Source of the DNA: CBDUUP01 sp965370435
GTDB taxonomy: Bacteria > Chloroflexota > Anaerolineae > Anaerolineales > UBA11579
NCBI GenBank assembly: GCA_965370435.1
Contig: CBDUUP010000173.1
Coordinates: 1-9,116 of the forward strand
DNA length: 9,116 bases
Reading direction: 5' to 3'
The notes below the pieces were generated by a model. It ran no database searches, was not told the origin of the DNA, and saw only the letters and a program-made list of their open reading frames with translations. Positions 1 to 6,529 of the stretch are shown one piece after another (positions within the stretch are counted from its first letter, which is position 1; the number at the start of each line of letters is the position of its first letter). The position numbers were made by a program, and so were the translations under genes.

Positions 1-161
1 TAATCTCCAGTCTAGAAGTCAGTGAGACGATACTCTCAAAATGGCGAAGGTATTGTATAGTATACGATATTTTTATAAATAAAACAAAGGGACAGATGTC
101 CTGTTTCCTGATGGGAGTATTTCAGTTTGGGGGTGAGTGGTAAGCTAAGCGCCAAACTTTG
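1..161. other. AT-rich left flank, possible insertion-sequence end
   Basis: No gene is visible here. Positions 50-85 are strongly AT-rich. They hold a short odd palindrome (GTATA-g-TATAC, 55-65) and a weak minus-strand promoter look-alike pointing out of the window (TTGTTT at 82-87, 17-bp spacer, TATACT at 59-64). From about 89 the sequence starts with GGG and becomes less AT-rich. Because a transposase relic lies immediately to the right, 89-161 could be the non-coding terminus of the same insertion sequence. That is an inference, since the opposite terminus is not in the window. Confidence 0.3.
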
Positions 162-379
162 TCAAAACGCCTGCTTGGCGATCTGCTCAGCGTACCCTAG
201 ATAAAGGCTGGACTTCCTGGACCGATGCCAGCGAGATGCCTTTGAGTTCCCCTCACCATGCAACACTTTGGCCTCATTGGCCAGATGGTCCGAAGCATGA
301 TACCAATCTACTGCCTGATTTTTATCATGGAAGTGTTCGCCTGCCAAGTTCCAAATCCATATGGCCCCGTCACCGATAA
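162..379 (-). pseudogene. ISKra4-like transposase fragment
   Basis: This is a short in-frame piece of a DDE transposase resembling the ISKra4 family. Read on the minus strand from about 379 it gives LIGDGAIWIWNLAGEHF, then VDWYHASDHL and LHGEG, ending at a TGA at 162-164. The pattern GDGA.WIWN, 15-20 residues, VDWYHA..HL and LHGEG is characteristic of this family, and the Asp of GDGA is probably one of the catalytic acidic residues. Only about 70 residues remain, against several hundred in a complete transposase. The N-terminal part and the C-terminal part with the final catalytic Glu are both missing, so it cannot be active. Its first codons overlap the stop codon of the sulfatase-like gene to its right in another frame. 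The reading frame itself is undamaged, which suggests a deletion rather than slow decay. Confidence 0.75.
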
Positions 380-1935
380 GGCTCGTTCACCGCTTGTATC
401 TTGGCCTTCAATAGGTCATAAAGCTCTTCTATAATAACTTTTTCCTCGGGGGGTAAATTCTTGATCGCCTTGAGCGAAGGCGCTAAATTGATCAACTCCT
501 CCGGGTCGGTCTCTAAATTGTGAACCTCTATTCTTTGATGATACCCTTTGAAGCCGGAGTAAAACATGAGCTTATAATGGCCTTTTCGGATAGCAAAGGA
601 GGCTTTCTTGAGCGGCTCTAATTTCAGGTTTTCCTTTCCATCCATGACGAAAATGGGTCTTTCAGGGTCAGGGTCCGCGCCGCTGAACGGCGGCAAGACC
701 TCCCCTTCACACCAATCGGGGATCGTCTGGCCGGTGACCTGGAGCAGGGTGGGAAGCAGGTCTATGCAGCTCGTGGGTGTATGGACGTCGATTCGGGTCT
801 GCTGGCCTGGCGGGAAGACCAGCAGGGGCACCTGGATCAGGGGTTCGTGGAGGGTTTCGGTGGTGTGGCCCAGGATGCCGCGTTCGAACAATTCGCCATG
901 GTCGGAAGTCAGCACCACCCAGGTGTTATCCAGCGCTCCGGTCTTCTGCATGAAGTCATATAGGCGTCCGAATTCGGCGTCCACGTATAGGATGAATTCA
1001 TCGTACAGGCGCCGGTTTCTCACCAGGGTTTTTTCGACCACTCCTTTGGAGAAGAAATGTTCCGGCTTGCTCACCGGAATCCAACCATCCCTAAATACAT
1101 TCATAAATTCTTGTCGGGTATTATAAGGATCGTGGGGAGGGAGCAGGTGGTAATAGGCCAGGTAGGGTTGGGGCAGACTGCTGAGTTGGGTCTGGATCCA
1201 ATCAATAGCCTCTTCCAGAAGGAAATAATAACGCCCCTTGATGTTGGGAATCCCGCGAGGGAAGAGGTCGCCAAATCGTTCGTCTATGTCCTGGCGGTGA
1301 TTTTCGTGCAGCCTGTGGTAAAGTCTCGAAAAGAAGAGCGAGTTATTGAATCCAGTCTCTTGATGGAGGAGGTAAAACTCGCTGTCCGAAGCGATATCGT
1401 AATCGTTTCTCAGTAAATTATTGAGCAGCCAGTCATCGGTCAAGAAAAGGTCGTGCATGGGCGTCAGCTTGTTCAGGCCGCCGCGGAATTCATTCAGCAG
1501 GGTGTTGACCAACTGGTTATGGGTATAGGCAACCCGGTGGTATTGTTGTTCGGCGAATAGGCTGAAGATATTCTTTTTTTGGAAGGTCTCGGTCACGGTC
1601 CCGCGGAAGTTGAAGGCCCGGTGGGTCCAGGGGTGGGTTCCAGTGAGCAAGGAAGCCGTCCCCGAAGTGGTGAAGGAACCTCCGGCGTAATGGTTATGAT
1701 AGACGGTGGCTTTTTCGGCAAGCCGGGTCAGGTTGGGCGTGGTCTCGCGCTGGTAGCCATACAGCGACAGGTGCCGGGCTGACCAGGTATCGAACAAGAG
1801 GATGAGGACGTTCTGGGCGTTGGGGTCAAGATTGGGTTGTTCTGGCGCGCCAGAGAAATAGGGCAAGTCTATACCGAGCAACGGCAAAAGGCTGACCAGT
1901 TTCAGAAAGTCTCGCCTATTTAGCTTTGGGTTCAT
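370..1935 (-). CDS. Tat-exported sulfatase-like hydrolase/transferase, paralogue 1
   Basis: A 521-residue alkaline-phosphatase-superfamily protein with a sulfatase-type fold. The N-terminus is a Tat signal: NRRDFLKLV at 6-14, then a hydrophobic stretch to about 27, with no clear AxA cleavage site, so it may stay anchored. Superfamily landmarks are NVLILLFD (metal-ligand Asp49), the nucleophile segment T-T-S-G-T-A-S-L-L-T-G at 89-99, PPHD at 267-269, SDHGE at 344-348 and GH at 356-357. In true sulfatases residue 89 is the Cys of CxPSR that becomes formylglycine. Here it is Thr, and the Pro, Ser and Arg are also gone. Thr is the nucleophile in related phosphoethanolamine and lipoteichoic-acid transferases, so a phospho-substrate is plausible. 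The ATG has only a weak AGAAAG upstream. It follows its paralogue after 188 bp. A function outside the cytoplasm is inferred; the substrate is unknown. Confidence 0.85.
   Translation of the reverse strand: MNPKLNRRDFLKLVSLLPLLGIDLPYFSGAPEQPNLDPNAQNVLILLFDTWSARHLSLYGYQRETTPNLTRLAEKATVYHNHYAGGSFTTSGTASLLTGTHPWTHRAFNFRGTVTETFQKKNIFSLFAEQQYHRVAYTHNQLVNTLLNEFRGGLNKLTPMHDLFLTDDWLLNNLLRNDYDIASDSEFYLLHQETGFNNSLFFSRLYHRLHENHRQDIDERFGDLFPRGIPNIKGRYYFLLEEAIDWIQTQLSSLPQPYLAYYHLLPPHDPYNTRQEFMNVFRDGWIPVSKPEHFFSKGVVEKTLVRNRRLYDEFILYVDAEFGRLYDFMQKTGALDNTWVVLTSDHGELFERGILGHTTETLHEPLIQVPLLVFPPGQQTRIDVHTPTSCIDLLPTLLQVTGQTIPDWCEGEVLPPFSGADPDPERPIFVMDGKENLKLEPLKKASFAIRKGHYKLMFYSGFKGYHQRIEVHNLETDPEELINLAPSLKAIKNLPPEEKVIIEELYDLLKAKIQAVNEPYR
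1741..1935 (-). repeat. Conserved 5' segment shared with the upstream paralogue (copy 1)
   Basis: By eye this segment aligns without gaps to 3498-3692: about 83% identity over the inner 60 bp and about 90% over the outer 135 bp. The central parts of the two genes are far more diverged, including at the protein level. Recent recombination between the copies, or strong constraint on the exported N-terminus, could explain this. The many identical synonymous sites favour recombination. Confidence 0.7.
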
Positions 1936-2123
1936 GTTTGCTTTCTTTAATACCTCATCAACATAATCACAGAAATCTATCTGACCGAATAATCATTTAT
2001 ATTTCCTCGGGTAAAATTCCTGGCGTCAGGATCTCTCCCCCAAGAGAAAAGTCATAATTCACAATGAGAGTCAAGGATCGCATTCAGCGGCAACTGGAGA
2101 AGGTAAAATACGATTTAGCATTA

Positions 2124-3692
2124 TCATTGATAGGGTTCATTCACCGCCTGGATCTTTTTTTGAAGTTCATTGAAAAGGGTCTTAACAAAATCTCTTTCTG
2201 GAGGCGGTAGATCCTCAATAGCCTCTACCGAAGGGGCCAAATTTATTAATTCCTCAGGATCGTCCTCTAGATTGTAAACTTCCAGTCTTTGATGATAGCC
2301 TTCGTAACCTAGGTAATACATCAGTTTGTATTGACCTTTACGAATTGAAAAAGTCGCGGTCTCTAACGGAGCAAATTTATCATTGTTTTTAGCATCCAAA
2401 ACAAAAATACTCCGTTGGTTATCAGGATCGGCGCTGCTGAATGGAGGTAAAACTTCACCTTCGCACCAATCGGGGATATGCTGGCCGGTAACCTGAAGCA
2501 GGGTAGGAAGAATATCTATGCAATTGGTAGGCGTATATACGTCGGTTCGAGTTTTTTGTCCCGGCGGGAAGATCAACAAGGGCGCACGAATTAATGGTTC
2601 GTGGAGAGTTTTCCCCATGTGTCCTTTGATGCCGCGCTCAAACATCTCTCCATGGTCTGAGGTCAACACAACCCAGGTGTTTTCCAAAACACCATTGCTA
2701 TCCATAAAATTAAAAAGACGATTAAATTCAGCATCTACGTACAATAAATATTCATCATAGTCGCGTTCATCCCTCCGCAATTGCTCTATATTTTTTCCTT
2801 CCGTGAAAAAATGCTCTGGCTTGTTTACAGGATTCCATCCACCTTCAAAAACATCTACAAATTCTCGACGAGTTCGATAATTACCATGAGGTGGGAATAG
2901 ATGATAATACGCTAGATAAGGTTGGGGATGACTAGTTATCTGAGTTTGAATCCAGTCAATTGCATTTTCAAGCAGGTAGTAATATAGACTACTAATTTTG
3001 GGAATACCGCGAGGAAATTGATTGCCGTATAATATATTGATTACTTGATTTTGTTTTACAAGCAACCATTGATAGAACCTAGATAGAAATAGTGAGTTGT
3101 TATACCCTTTATCGATTTGGAGCAAGTAGTATTGGCTATCAGATGCAATGTCATAGTCGTTATAAAACACCTTTTTGACTAGCGCCCCATCTTTGTTCAG
3201 GAGAAGGTCATGCATAGGAGTAAATGTATCTAAGTTTTCTTGTAACTGCTCCAATAACACGTTCACTCTAGGATTATGAGAATAAGCAACCCGAAAATAA
3301 TTATTCTCCGCAAACAAATTAAAGATATTGTTATTTTTCTTCGACTCTATTATCGTTCCTTGTCGGTTGAATGCCCGATTTGTCCAAGGAAGGGTTCCAG
3401 TGAGCAATGCTGCGGTCCCAGGATTGGTGAACGACCCTCCTGCATAATGATTATGGTAGACTATGGCCCTTTCGGCAATCTGGTTCAGGTACGGCATAGT
3501 CTCGCGCTGGTAGCCGTGCAACGACATGTGCCGCGCCGACCAGGCATCGAACACAAGAATTAGGACATTCTGGGCGTTGGGGTCAAGATTGGGTTGTTCT
3601 GGCACGCCAGAGAAATAGGGCAAGTCAATGCCAAGCAGGGGCAAAAGACTGACCAGTTTCAGAAAGTCTCGCCTACTTAGTTTTGATTTCAT
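2124..3692 (-). CDS. Tat-exported sulfatase-like hydrolase/transferase, paralogue 2
   Basis: A 522-residue paralogue of the gene at 370-1935, arranged in tandem with it. It has the same Tat signal (SRRDFLKLV at 6-14), metal-ligand Asp49, nucleophile segment T-N-P-G-T-A-A-L-L-T-G at 89-99, PPH at 267-269, SDHGE at 345-349 and GH at 357-358. It also has Thr at position 89 instead of the sulfatase Cys, so the change is shared by both copies and unlikely to be an error. The two proteins are nearly identical over residues 1-47, well conserved after about 385, and clearly diverged between about 110 and 340. Its middle is noticeably more AT-rich than paralogue 1, although its first 200 bp are not. 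The ATG lies 12 bp after the stop of the membrane-protein gene, with no strong Shine-Dalgarno, which suggests translational coupling in one operon. Confidence 0.85.
   Translation of the reverse strand: MKSKLSRRDFLKLVSLLPLLGIDLPYFSGVPEQPNLDPNAQNVLILVFDAWSARHMSLHGYQRETMPYLNQIAERAIVYHNHYAGGSFTNPGTAALLTGTLPWTNRAFNRQGTIIESKKNNNIFNLFAENNYFRVAYSHNPRVNVLLEQLQENLDTFTPMHDLLLNKDGALVKKVFYNDYDIASDSQYYLLQIDKGYNNSLFLSRFYQWLLVKQNQVINILYGNQFPRGIPKISSLYYYLLENAIDWIQTQITSHPQPYLAYYHLFPPHGNYRTRREFVDVFEGGWNPVNKPEHFFTEGKNIEQLRRDERDYDEYLLYVDAEFNRLFNFMDSNGVLENTWVVLTSDHGEMFERGIKGHMGKTLHEPLIRAPLLIFPPGQKTRTDVYTPTNCIDILPTLLQVTGQHIPDWCEGEVLPPFSSADPDNQRSIFVLDAKNNDKFAPLETATFSIRKGQYKLMYYLGYEGYHQRLEVYNLEDDPEELINLAPSVEAIEDLPPPERDFVKTLFNELQKKIQAVNEPYQ
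3498..3692 (-). repeat. Conserved 5' segment shared with the downstream paralogue (copy 2)
   Basis: Partner of 1741-1935, aligned without gaps. The base composition of this gene changes at about 3420-3480, from GC-rich at the 5' end to AT-rich in the middle. That is where a conversion or crossover boundary would be expected. Confidence 0.7.
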
Positions 3693-3704
3693 GTTTATTC
3701 GCTA

Positions 3705-4280
3705 TTACAGATTGCGGATGAGGATGATTACCAACCCCACAATGTCAAAGAGAAGATAGAGGATAGAAAGCATGGATAATCTATCCACGAGCATATTGAC
3801 CGCCTCTTCAATCTTTGGGTAGCGATGGATCAAGTAGAAGGGCAGGATTGGGCTGGCGATAATCACCAGTAGGACGACGATGAAGGCGATTATGGCGGGG
3901 GCGTTAACGCCGCTTACAACAGGCCCTTTGTCTGCGAGGAAGTAGATTTGGTTCGCCATCGCCCAGAGGGAAACGATGACGATACCGACGCTGATTTGGG
4001 CCATTCGTTTCTCTTCGGTCCAGCGTTTGGGCAGCATCAGGCTCAGCAACAGAACCACAAGAAAGATCACCGCGCTCTCGAATAATGCAAAGACCAGGGT
4101 GTAAGCGCCTACCCCAATCGTGCTCCAGATGCCGGTCATGCCGCCAACCGTGGTGCGGGCGGTTATGGTCTCAGCGTCTCTCAGCCAGAGAATGATGGCC
4201 CAAATATGGATGGGCAGGGCGCAAATGGTGAACAATTTGAATAGATTTCCGCCAGAATAGCGGTCTTTAAAGATAGCCAA
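3705..4280 (-). CDS. Multi-pass membrane protein of unknown function
   Basis: A 191-residue protein that I do not assign to a family. About five hydrophobic segments are visible, near residues 13-33, 57-84, 95-116, 127-151 and 164-188, joined by short charged loops (for example PKRWTEEKR at 84-92 and HRYPKIEEA at 152-160). There is no signal-peptide cleavage site and no obvious catalytic motif. The start is a TTG at 4278-4280, inside the end of the preceding phosphodiesterase-like gene, giving a 14-bp overlap. GAGAGG ten bases upstream supports this start, and the next in-frame Met is only at residue 48, after the first helix. Overlap upstream and a 12-bp gap downstream make it the middle gene of a tightly coupled operon. 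It may act as a membrane partner or transporter for the enzymes on either side, which is inference from context only. Confidence 0.75.
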   Translation of the reverse strand: MAIFKDRYSGGNLFKLFTICALPIHIWAIILWLRDAETITARTTVGGMTGIWSTIGVGAYTLVFALFESAVIFLVVLLLSLMLPKRWTEEKRMAQISVGIVIVSLWAMANQIYFLADKGPVVSGVNAPAIIAFIVVLLVIIASPILPFYLIHRYPKIEEAVNMLVDRLSMLSILYLLFDIVGLVIILIRNL

Positions 4281-6096
4281 GGTCTTTTAACCTCTCTTCC
4301 AGGATTTCTTCATCTTCGTCGCTGTAAGTGGGGGGCGGCGCGGAGCCGGGCGCGTCGAGGGATTTGCCGATTGCTAGAGCGGGGAAATCCCGGTAGGAGG
4401 GATTAGGGAAATTTTGCAGCCCCTGATTGGAGAACAACACCCCCTCCACTGCCGAGGGGTCAATGCAGTGGTCGGCGCCCCAGTGGTCCCGATTGGGTTC
4501 CAAGGTATCTTTCTCCCAACCGCCCAGGCCGGTCTGGGCCGAAGCGCGGTAGCCGGGCGCGTAGCCCACTACCAGGTCAGGTCCGTATTCGGCCAGAGGG
4601 CCTTCGAAGGCCTCTTCCTGGGTCCAGACCTTCTGGACCACCTGACCGCCATCCGGCCCCTTCCATTGAGCCATCTCGCCGCGCAGTTTTTCGAGCAGCG
4701 CAGATTTCTGGTCGGGCGGCACGATGCCTTGCCCTTCCCGGCCGGCCAGATTCAGGTATAGGCTGTTCAGCCCCACGGCGTAGGCTTTGCTCTCGGACCA
4801 ATCCGCCGATTTCAAATCCCCGCTCTCTTCGGCCTCCTGGGGTTTCAGATAGCCTTGTTCAATCAGCCAGCGGTTGAGGTTGACTTTATAGTCGAAGTTG
4901 GTGAAGCCGTGGTCAGAGACGATCAGCAACCGGGTGTCGGAAGCTTTCTTGGCGGTCAGACGTTGCTCAATCTGTCCCAGCAGCGCGTCCAGCTTCAAGT
5001 ACCAACCCTCGATAACGTCGGGGCGGTCGCGCCAGAACATGTGCTGCACTCGATCCAGGGTGTCGAACACGCAGGCCAGGAGGCCTTCCTGGAAGGTGTC
5101 CAACTGTCCCATGAAAACCCGCGTTCGGGCCTCCAGGATCGAATCGCAGAGGTCCAGGAACTGCCTATCGCTGATGCAGCCTTCTTCCAGGCCGGTGGTG
5201 TCTTGCGGCCATCCCAGGGTGAGGAAGGGGCCGCCCGATTTCCAGGCTTTCTTCATAAAGCCGCCCGGCGTAGCGTAACGCCAGAGCGCTTTCAAGGGAT
5301 GGATTTGCAGAGGAAGGAAATATAATCTTGGTATGGGCTGGGCCTGGGTCAAGATGGCCCGGGTGACGGCTTTCACCGAAATGCCCAAGCCCATCTTGAA
5401 GGACAGCTCGATCACCGGACTCCAGACGCCTTCGGCCAGTTCAACCGCTTGCTTGCCAAGCGTGAGCCGGGCCGAGTTATCCTCGCGTATCTCTAAAGAC
5501 AGATCAAGGGCCGACTCTTTGGTCCCGCCCAGGGTTTGGCGTGCAGGGCCTTGAAGCTGCCCGACGTAGTGGTCTTTGGTTTTGGTATCTAATTTCTCGA
5601 ACTGGGTTTTATTGACCCGGTCATCCGCCTCGGTGGAGAACAACACCCCTACCCCCAACCGGCCAAAAATATCCGGCGCGCCCAGGCCGGGGATAGTATG
5701 CACCGGGGACTCAGGCCGGGCTGGGAAGGTGGCCGGCCACCACAAGGCCGAGGCCGGATAGCCGTCCTTGACCGCCTCATCGAAGATGGTATGGGCGTGG
5801 TGGGGGGGGATGAACTGAGTCCCTCCCACGCCTTGTTTGGTGGGGAGCAGCGAGACGTGGAGGGCGTAGTTGGCCGGGTTGCGGTGGACGAAATCGAAGA
5901 GGCCGTGCCCGCCGGGGTTCAACCCGGTGGCAATGCTGGACCAGGACACCTCGCTCTGCGGGGGGTTGGATACCGAAAAGCGGGCATAGCCTCCGGCCTG
6001 GACGTATTTGTGCAGGTTGGGGGTCTTGCCTTCCGAGTCCAGGCGCTCAAAAAAATGAGGGGAGAAAGCGTCAAACCCAAGTATTAAGGTTCGCAT
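4267..6096 (-). CDS. Alkaline-phosphatase-family (type I phosphodiesterase/nucleotide pyrophosphatase-like) enzyme
   Basis: A 609-residue metal-dependent phospho-ester hydrolase of the alkaline phosphatase superfamily. Motifs in order are LILGFDAF (metal-ligand Asp9), PPQSEVSWSSIATGLNPGGHG at about 45-64, FDTLDRVQHMFW at 344-355 (Asp348 and His352), VSDHGF at 393-398 (Asp395, His396) and a late His543 in GADH. The usual nucleophile in such proteins is Thr in PP.T.PAW; here the aligned residue is Ser48. There is no signal peptide and the protein starts directly with the first beta strand, so it is probably cytoplasmic or membrane-peripheral. The ATG is the canonical start for this family even though no Shine-Dalgarno is evident. 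It lies 54 bp after the 66-residue membrane protein and overlaps the next gene. The family includes nucleotide pyrophosphatases and phosphonoacetate hydrolases; the substrate here is undetermined. Confidence 0.88.
   Translation of the reverse strand: MRTLILGFDAFSPHFFERLDSEGKTPNLHKYVQAGGYARFSVSNPPQSEVSWSSIATGLNPGGHGLFDFVHRNPANYALHVSLLPTKQGVGGTQFIPPHHAHTIFDEAVKDGYPASALWWPATFPARPESPVHTIPGLGAPDIFGRLGVGVLFSTEADDRVNKTQFEKLDTKTKDHYVGQLQGPARQTLGGTKESALDLSLEIREDNSARLTLGKQAVELAEGVWSPVIELSFKMGLGISVKAVTRAILTQAQPIPRLYFLPLQIHPLKALWRYATPGGFMKKAWKSGGPFLTLGWPQDTTGLEEGCISDRQFLDLCDSILEARTRVFMGQLDTFQEGLLACVFDTLDRVQHMFWRDRPDVIEGWYLKLDALLGQIEQRLTAKKASDTRLLIVSDHGFTNFDYKVNLNRWLIEQGYLKPQEAEESGDLKSADWSESKAYAVGLNSLYLNLAGREGQGIVPPDQKSALLEKLRGEMAQWKGPDGGQVVQKVWTQEEAFEGPLAEYGPDLVVGYAPGYRASAQTGLGGWEKDTLEPNRDHWGADHCIDPSAVEGVLFSNQGLQNFPNPSYRDFPALAIGKSLDAPGSAPPPTYSDEDEEILEERLKDLGYL
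4291..4296 (-). promoter_or_regulatory. Shine-Dalgarno deciding a TTG start
   Basis: GAGAGG on the minus strand, inside the last codons of the phosphodiesterase-like gene, lies ten bases before the TTG at 4278-4280. It supports translation of the membrane protein from this rare start, overlapping the upstream gene by 14 bp. Confidence 0.55.
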
Positions 6097-6150
6097 AGGC
6101 GCGTATCCGTATTTATGCAGCGTGTGTGAAAATGTCGTTCCCTTCGGTAA

Positions 6151-6351
6151 TTATTCTTCCTGCGCACTCTCGGTCTCATACTCGGAACCGGCCGGGGTAT
6201 CATACTCAGACTTACTGCGGAAGCGACGCCGAAGCACGTTGAAGCCCATCTTGATCCGGCTGTAGAAAACCAATATCAGCCCCGACACCGTAATGAAAAG
6301 ACCGGCCAAAACTTGAAATATCACCCCCCCAACACTGGGATCAATATACAT
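6151..6351 (-). CDS. Small one-helix membrane protein, MYIDP..GG type
   Basis: A 66-residue protein starting MYIDPSVGG, with one hydrophobic helix at about 9-30, a basic juxtamembrane stretch (RRRFR at 41-45) and an acidic tail ending ESAQEE. The charge layout suggests a single-pass protein with its basic side in the cytoplasm. An open frame continues upstream to 6513, but the real start is the ATG at 6349-6351. It is preceded by a perfect AAGGAG at a six-base spacing, and a near-consensus promoter lies inside the longer frame. I recall similar MYIDP-(S/N/T)-x-GG miniproteins in Chloroflexota and other bacteria beside phosphodiesterase-like genes; this should be confirmed by search. As first gene of the cluster it may anchor or tune the enzymes encoded downstream. 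No function is known to me. Confidence 0.8.
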   Translation of the reverse strand: MYIDPSVGGVIFQVLAGLFITVSGLILVFYSRIKMGFNVLRRRFRSKSEYDTPAGSEYETESAQEE

Positions 6352-6357
6352 ATCTAG

Positions 6358-6363
6358 CTCCTT
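6358..6363 (-). promoter_or_regulatory. Strong Shine-Dalgarno for the 66-residue protein
   Basis: AAGGAG on the minus strand, six bases before the ATG at 6349-6351. It decides against the longer open frame that begins at 6513. Confidence 0.8.
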
Positions 6364-6402
6364 AGAAAACCAAACTTGGAAGATTGATGATAACTTGGGC
6401 CT

Positions 6403-6432
6403 AGTATAACAGGAACTCAGCCCAGATGTCAA
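6403..6432 (-). promoter_or_regulatory. Near-consensus sigma70-type promoter of the envelope cluster
   Basis: On the minus strand, a perfect -35 TTGACA (6427-6432), an 18-bp spacer and -10 TATACT (6403-6408), with TGT just before the -10 forming an extended -10 element. Transcription would start near 6396, leaving a leader of about 45 nt before the ATG at 6351 with its AAGGAG. It is the only strong promoter seen for the five minus-strand genes down to 370. A separate weaker promoter in the 188-bp gap before paralogue 1 cannot be excluded. Confidence 0.75.
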
Positions 6433-6450
6433 AATCGAAACTGTTAGAAA

Positions 6451-6524
6451 ATGATTAGAAGGTTTGAGCGAGATTTCAAGGCGCGCCAGAAGAAAGGTTA
6501 GGGAAAGTCCCATGAAAGTTCATC
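6451..6524 (-). repeat. Direct repeat A: relic of an aldo-keto reductase 3' end
   Basis: It aligns without gaps to 7165-7238 with 60 of 74 identical bases by hand count. The copy at 7165-7238 holds the last codons and stop of the aldo-keto reductase plus downstream sequence. Here the equivalent codons read DELSWDFP then TAA (6498-6500), against DELSRDFR then TGA, so frame and stop position are kept. The rest of the reductase is missing. The stop codon of the 204-residue gene (6530-6532) lies only five bases beyond the end of the repeat. Confidence 0.8.
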
Positions 6525-6529
6525 TTGAT

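Noticed and set aside
2019..2030. Near-palindrome CCTGGCGTCAGG in the gap between the paralogues, considered as an operator or terminator
   Set aside because: It is single, short, has no T run and no neighbouring promoter, so no function can be supported.
2064..2210. Plus-strand frame of under 50 codons (MRVKDRIQRQLEKVKYD...) starting between the two paralogues
   Set aside because: It has a plausible charged start but no clear ribosome-binding site, and it runs antisense into the conserved end of paralogue 2. It is most likely chance, at best a relic of a gene start.
4855..5325. Plus-strand open frames within the phosphodiesterase-like gene
   Set aside because: They are antisense to clearly conserved motifs, have no Shine-Dalgarno and no recognisable protein pattern.
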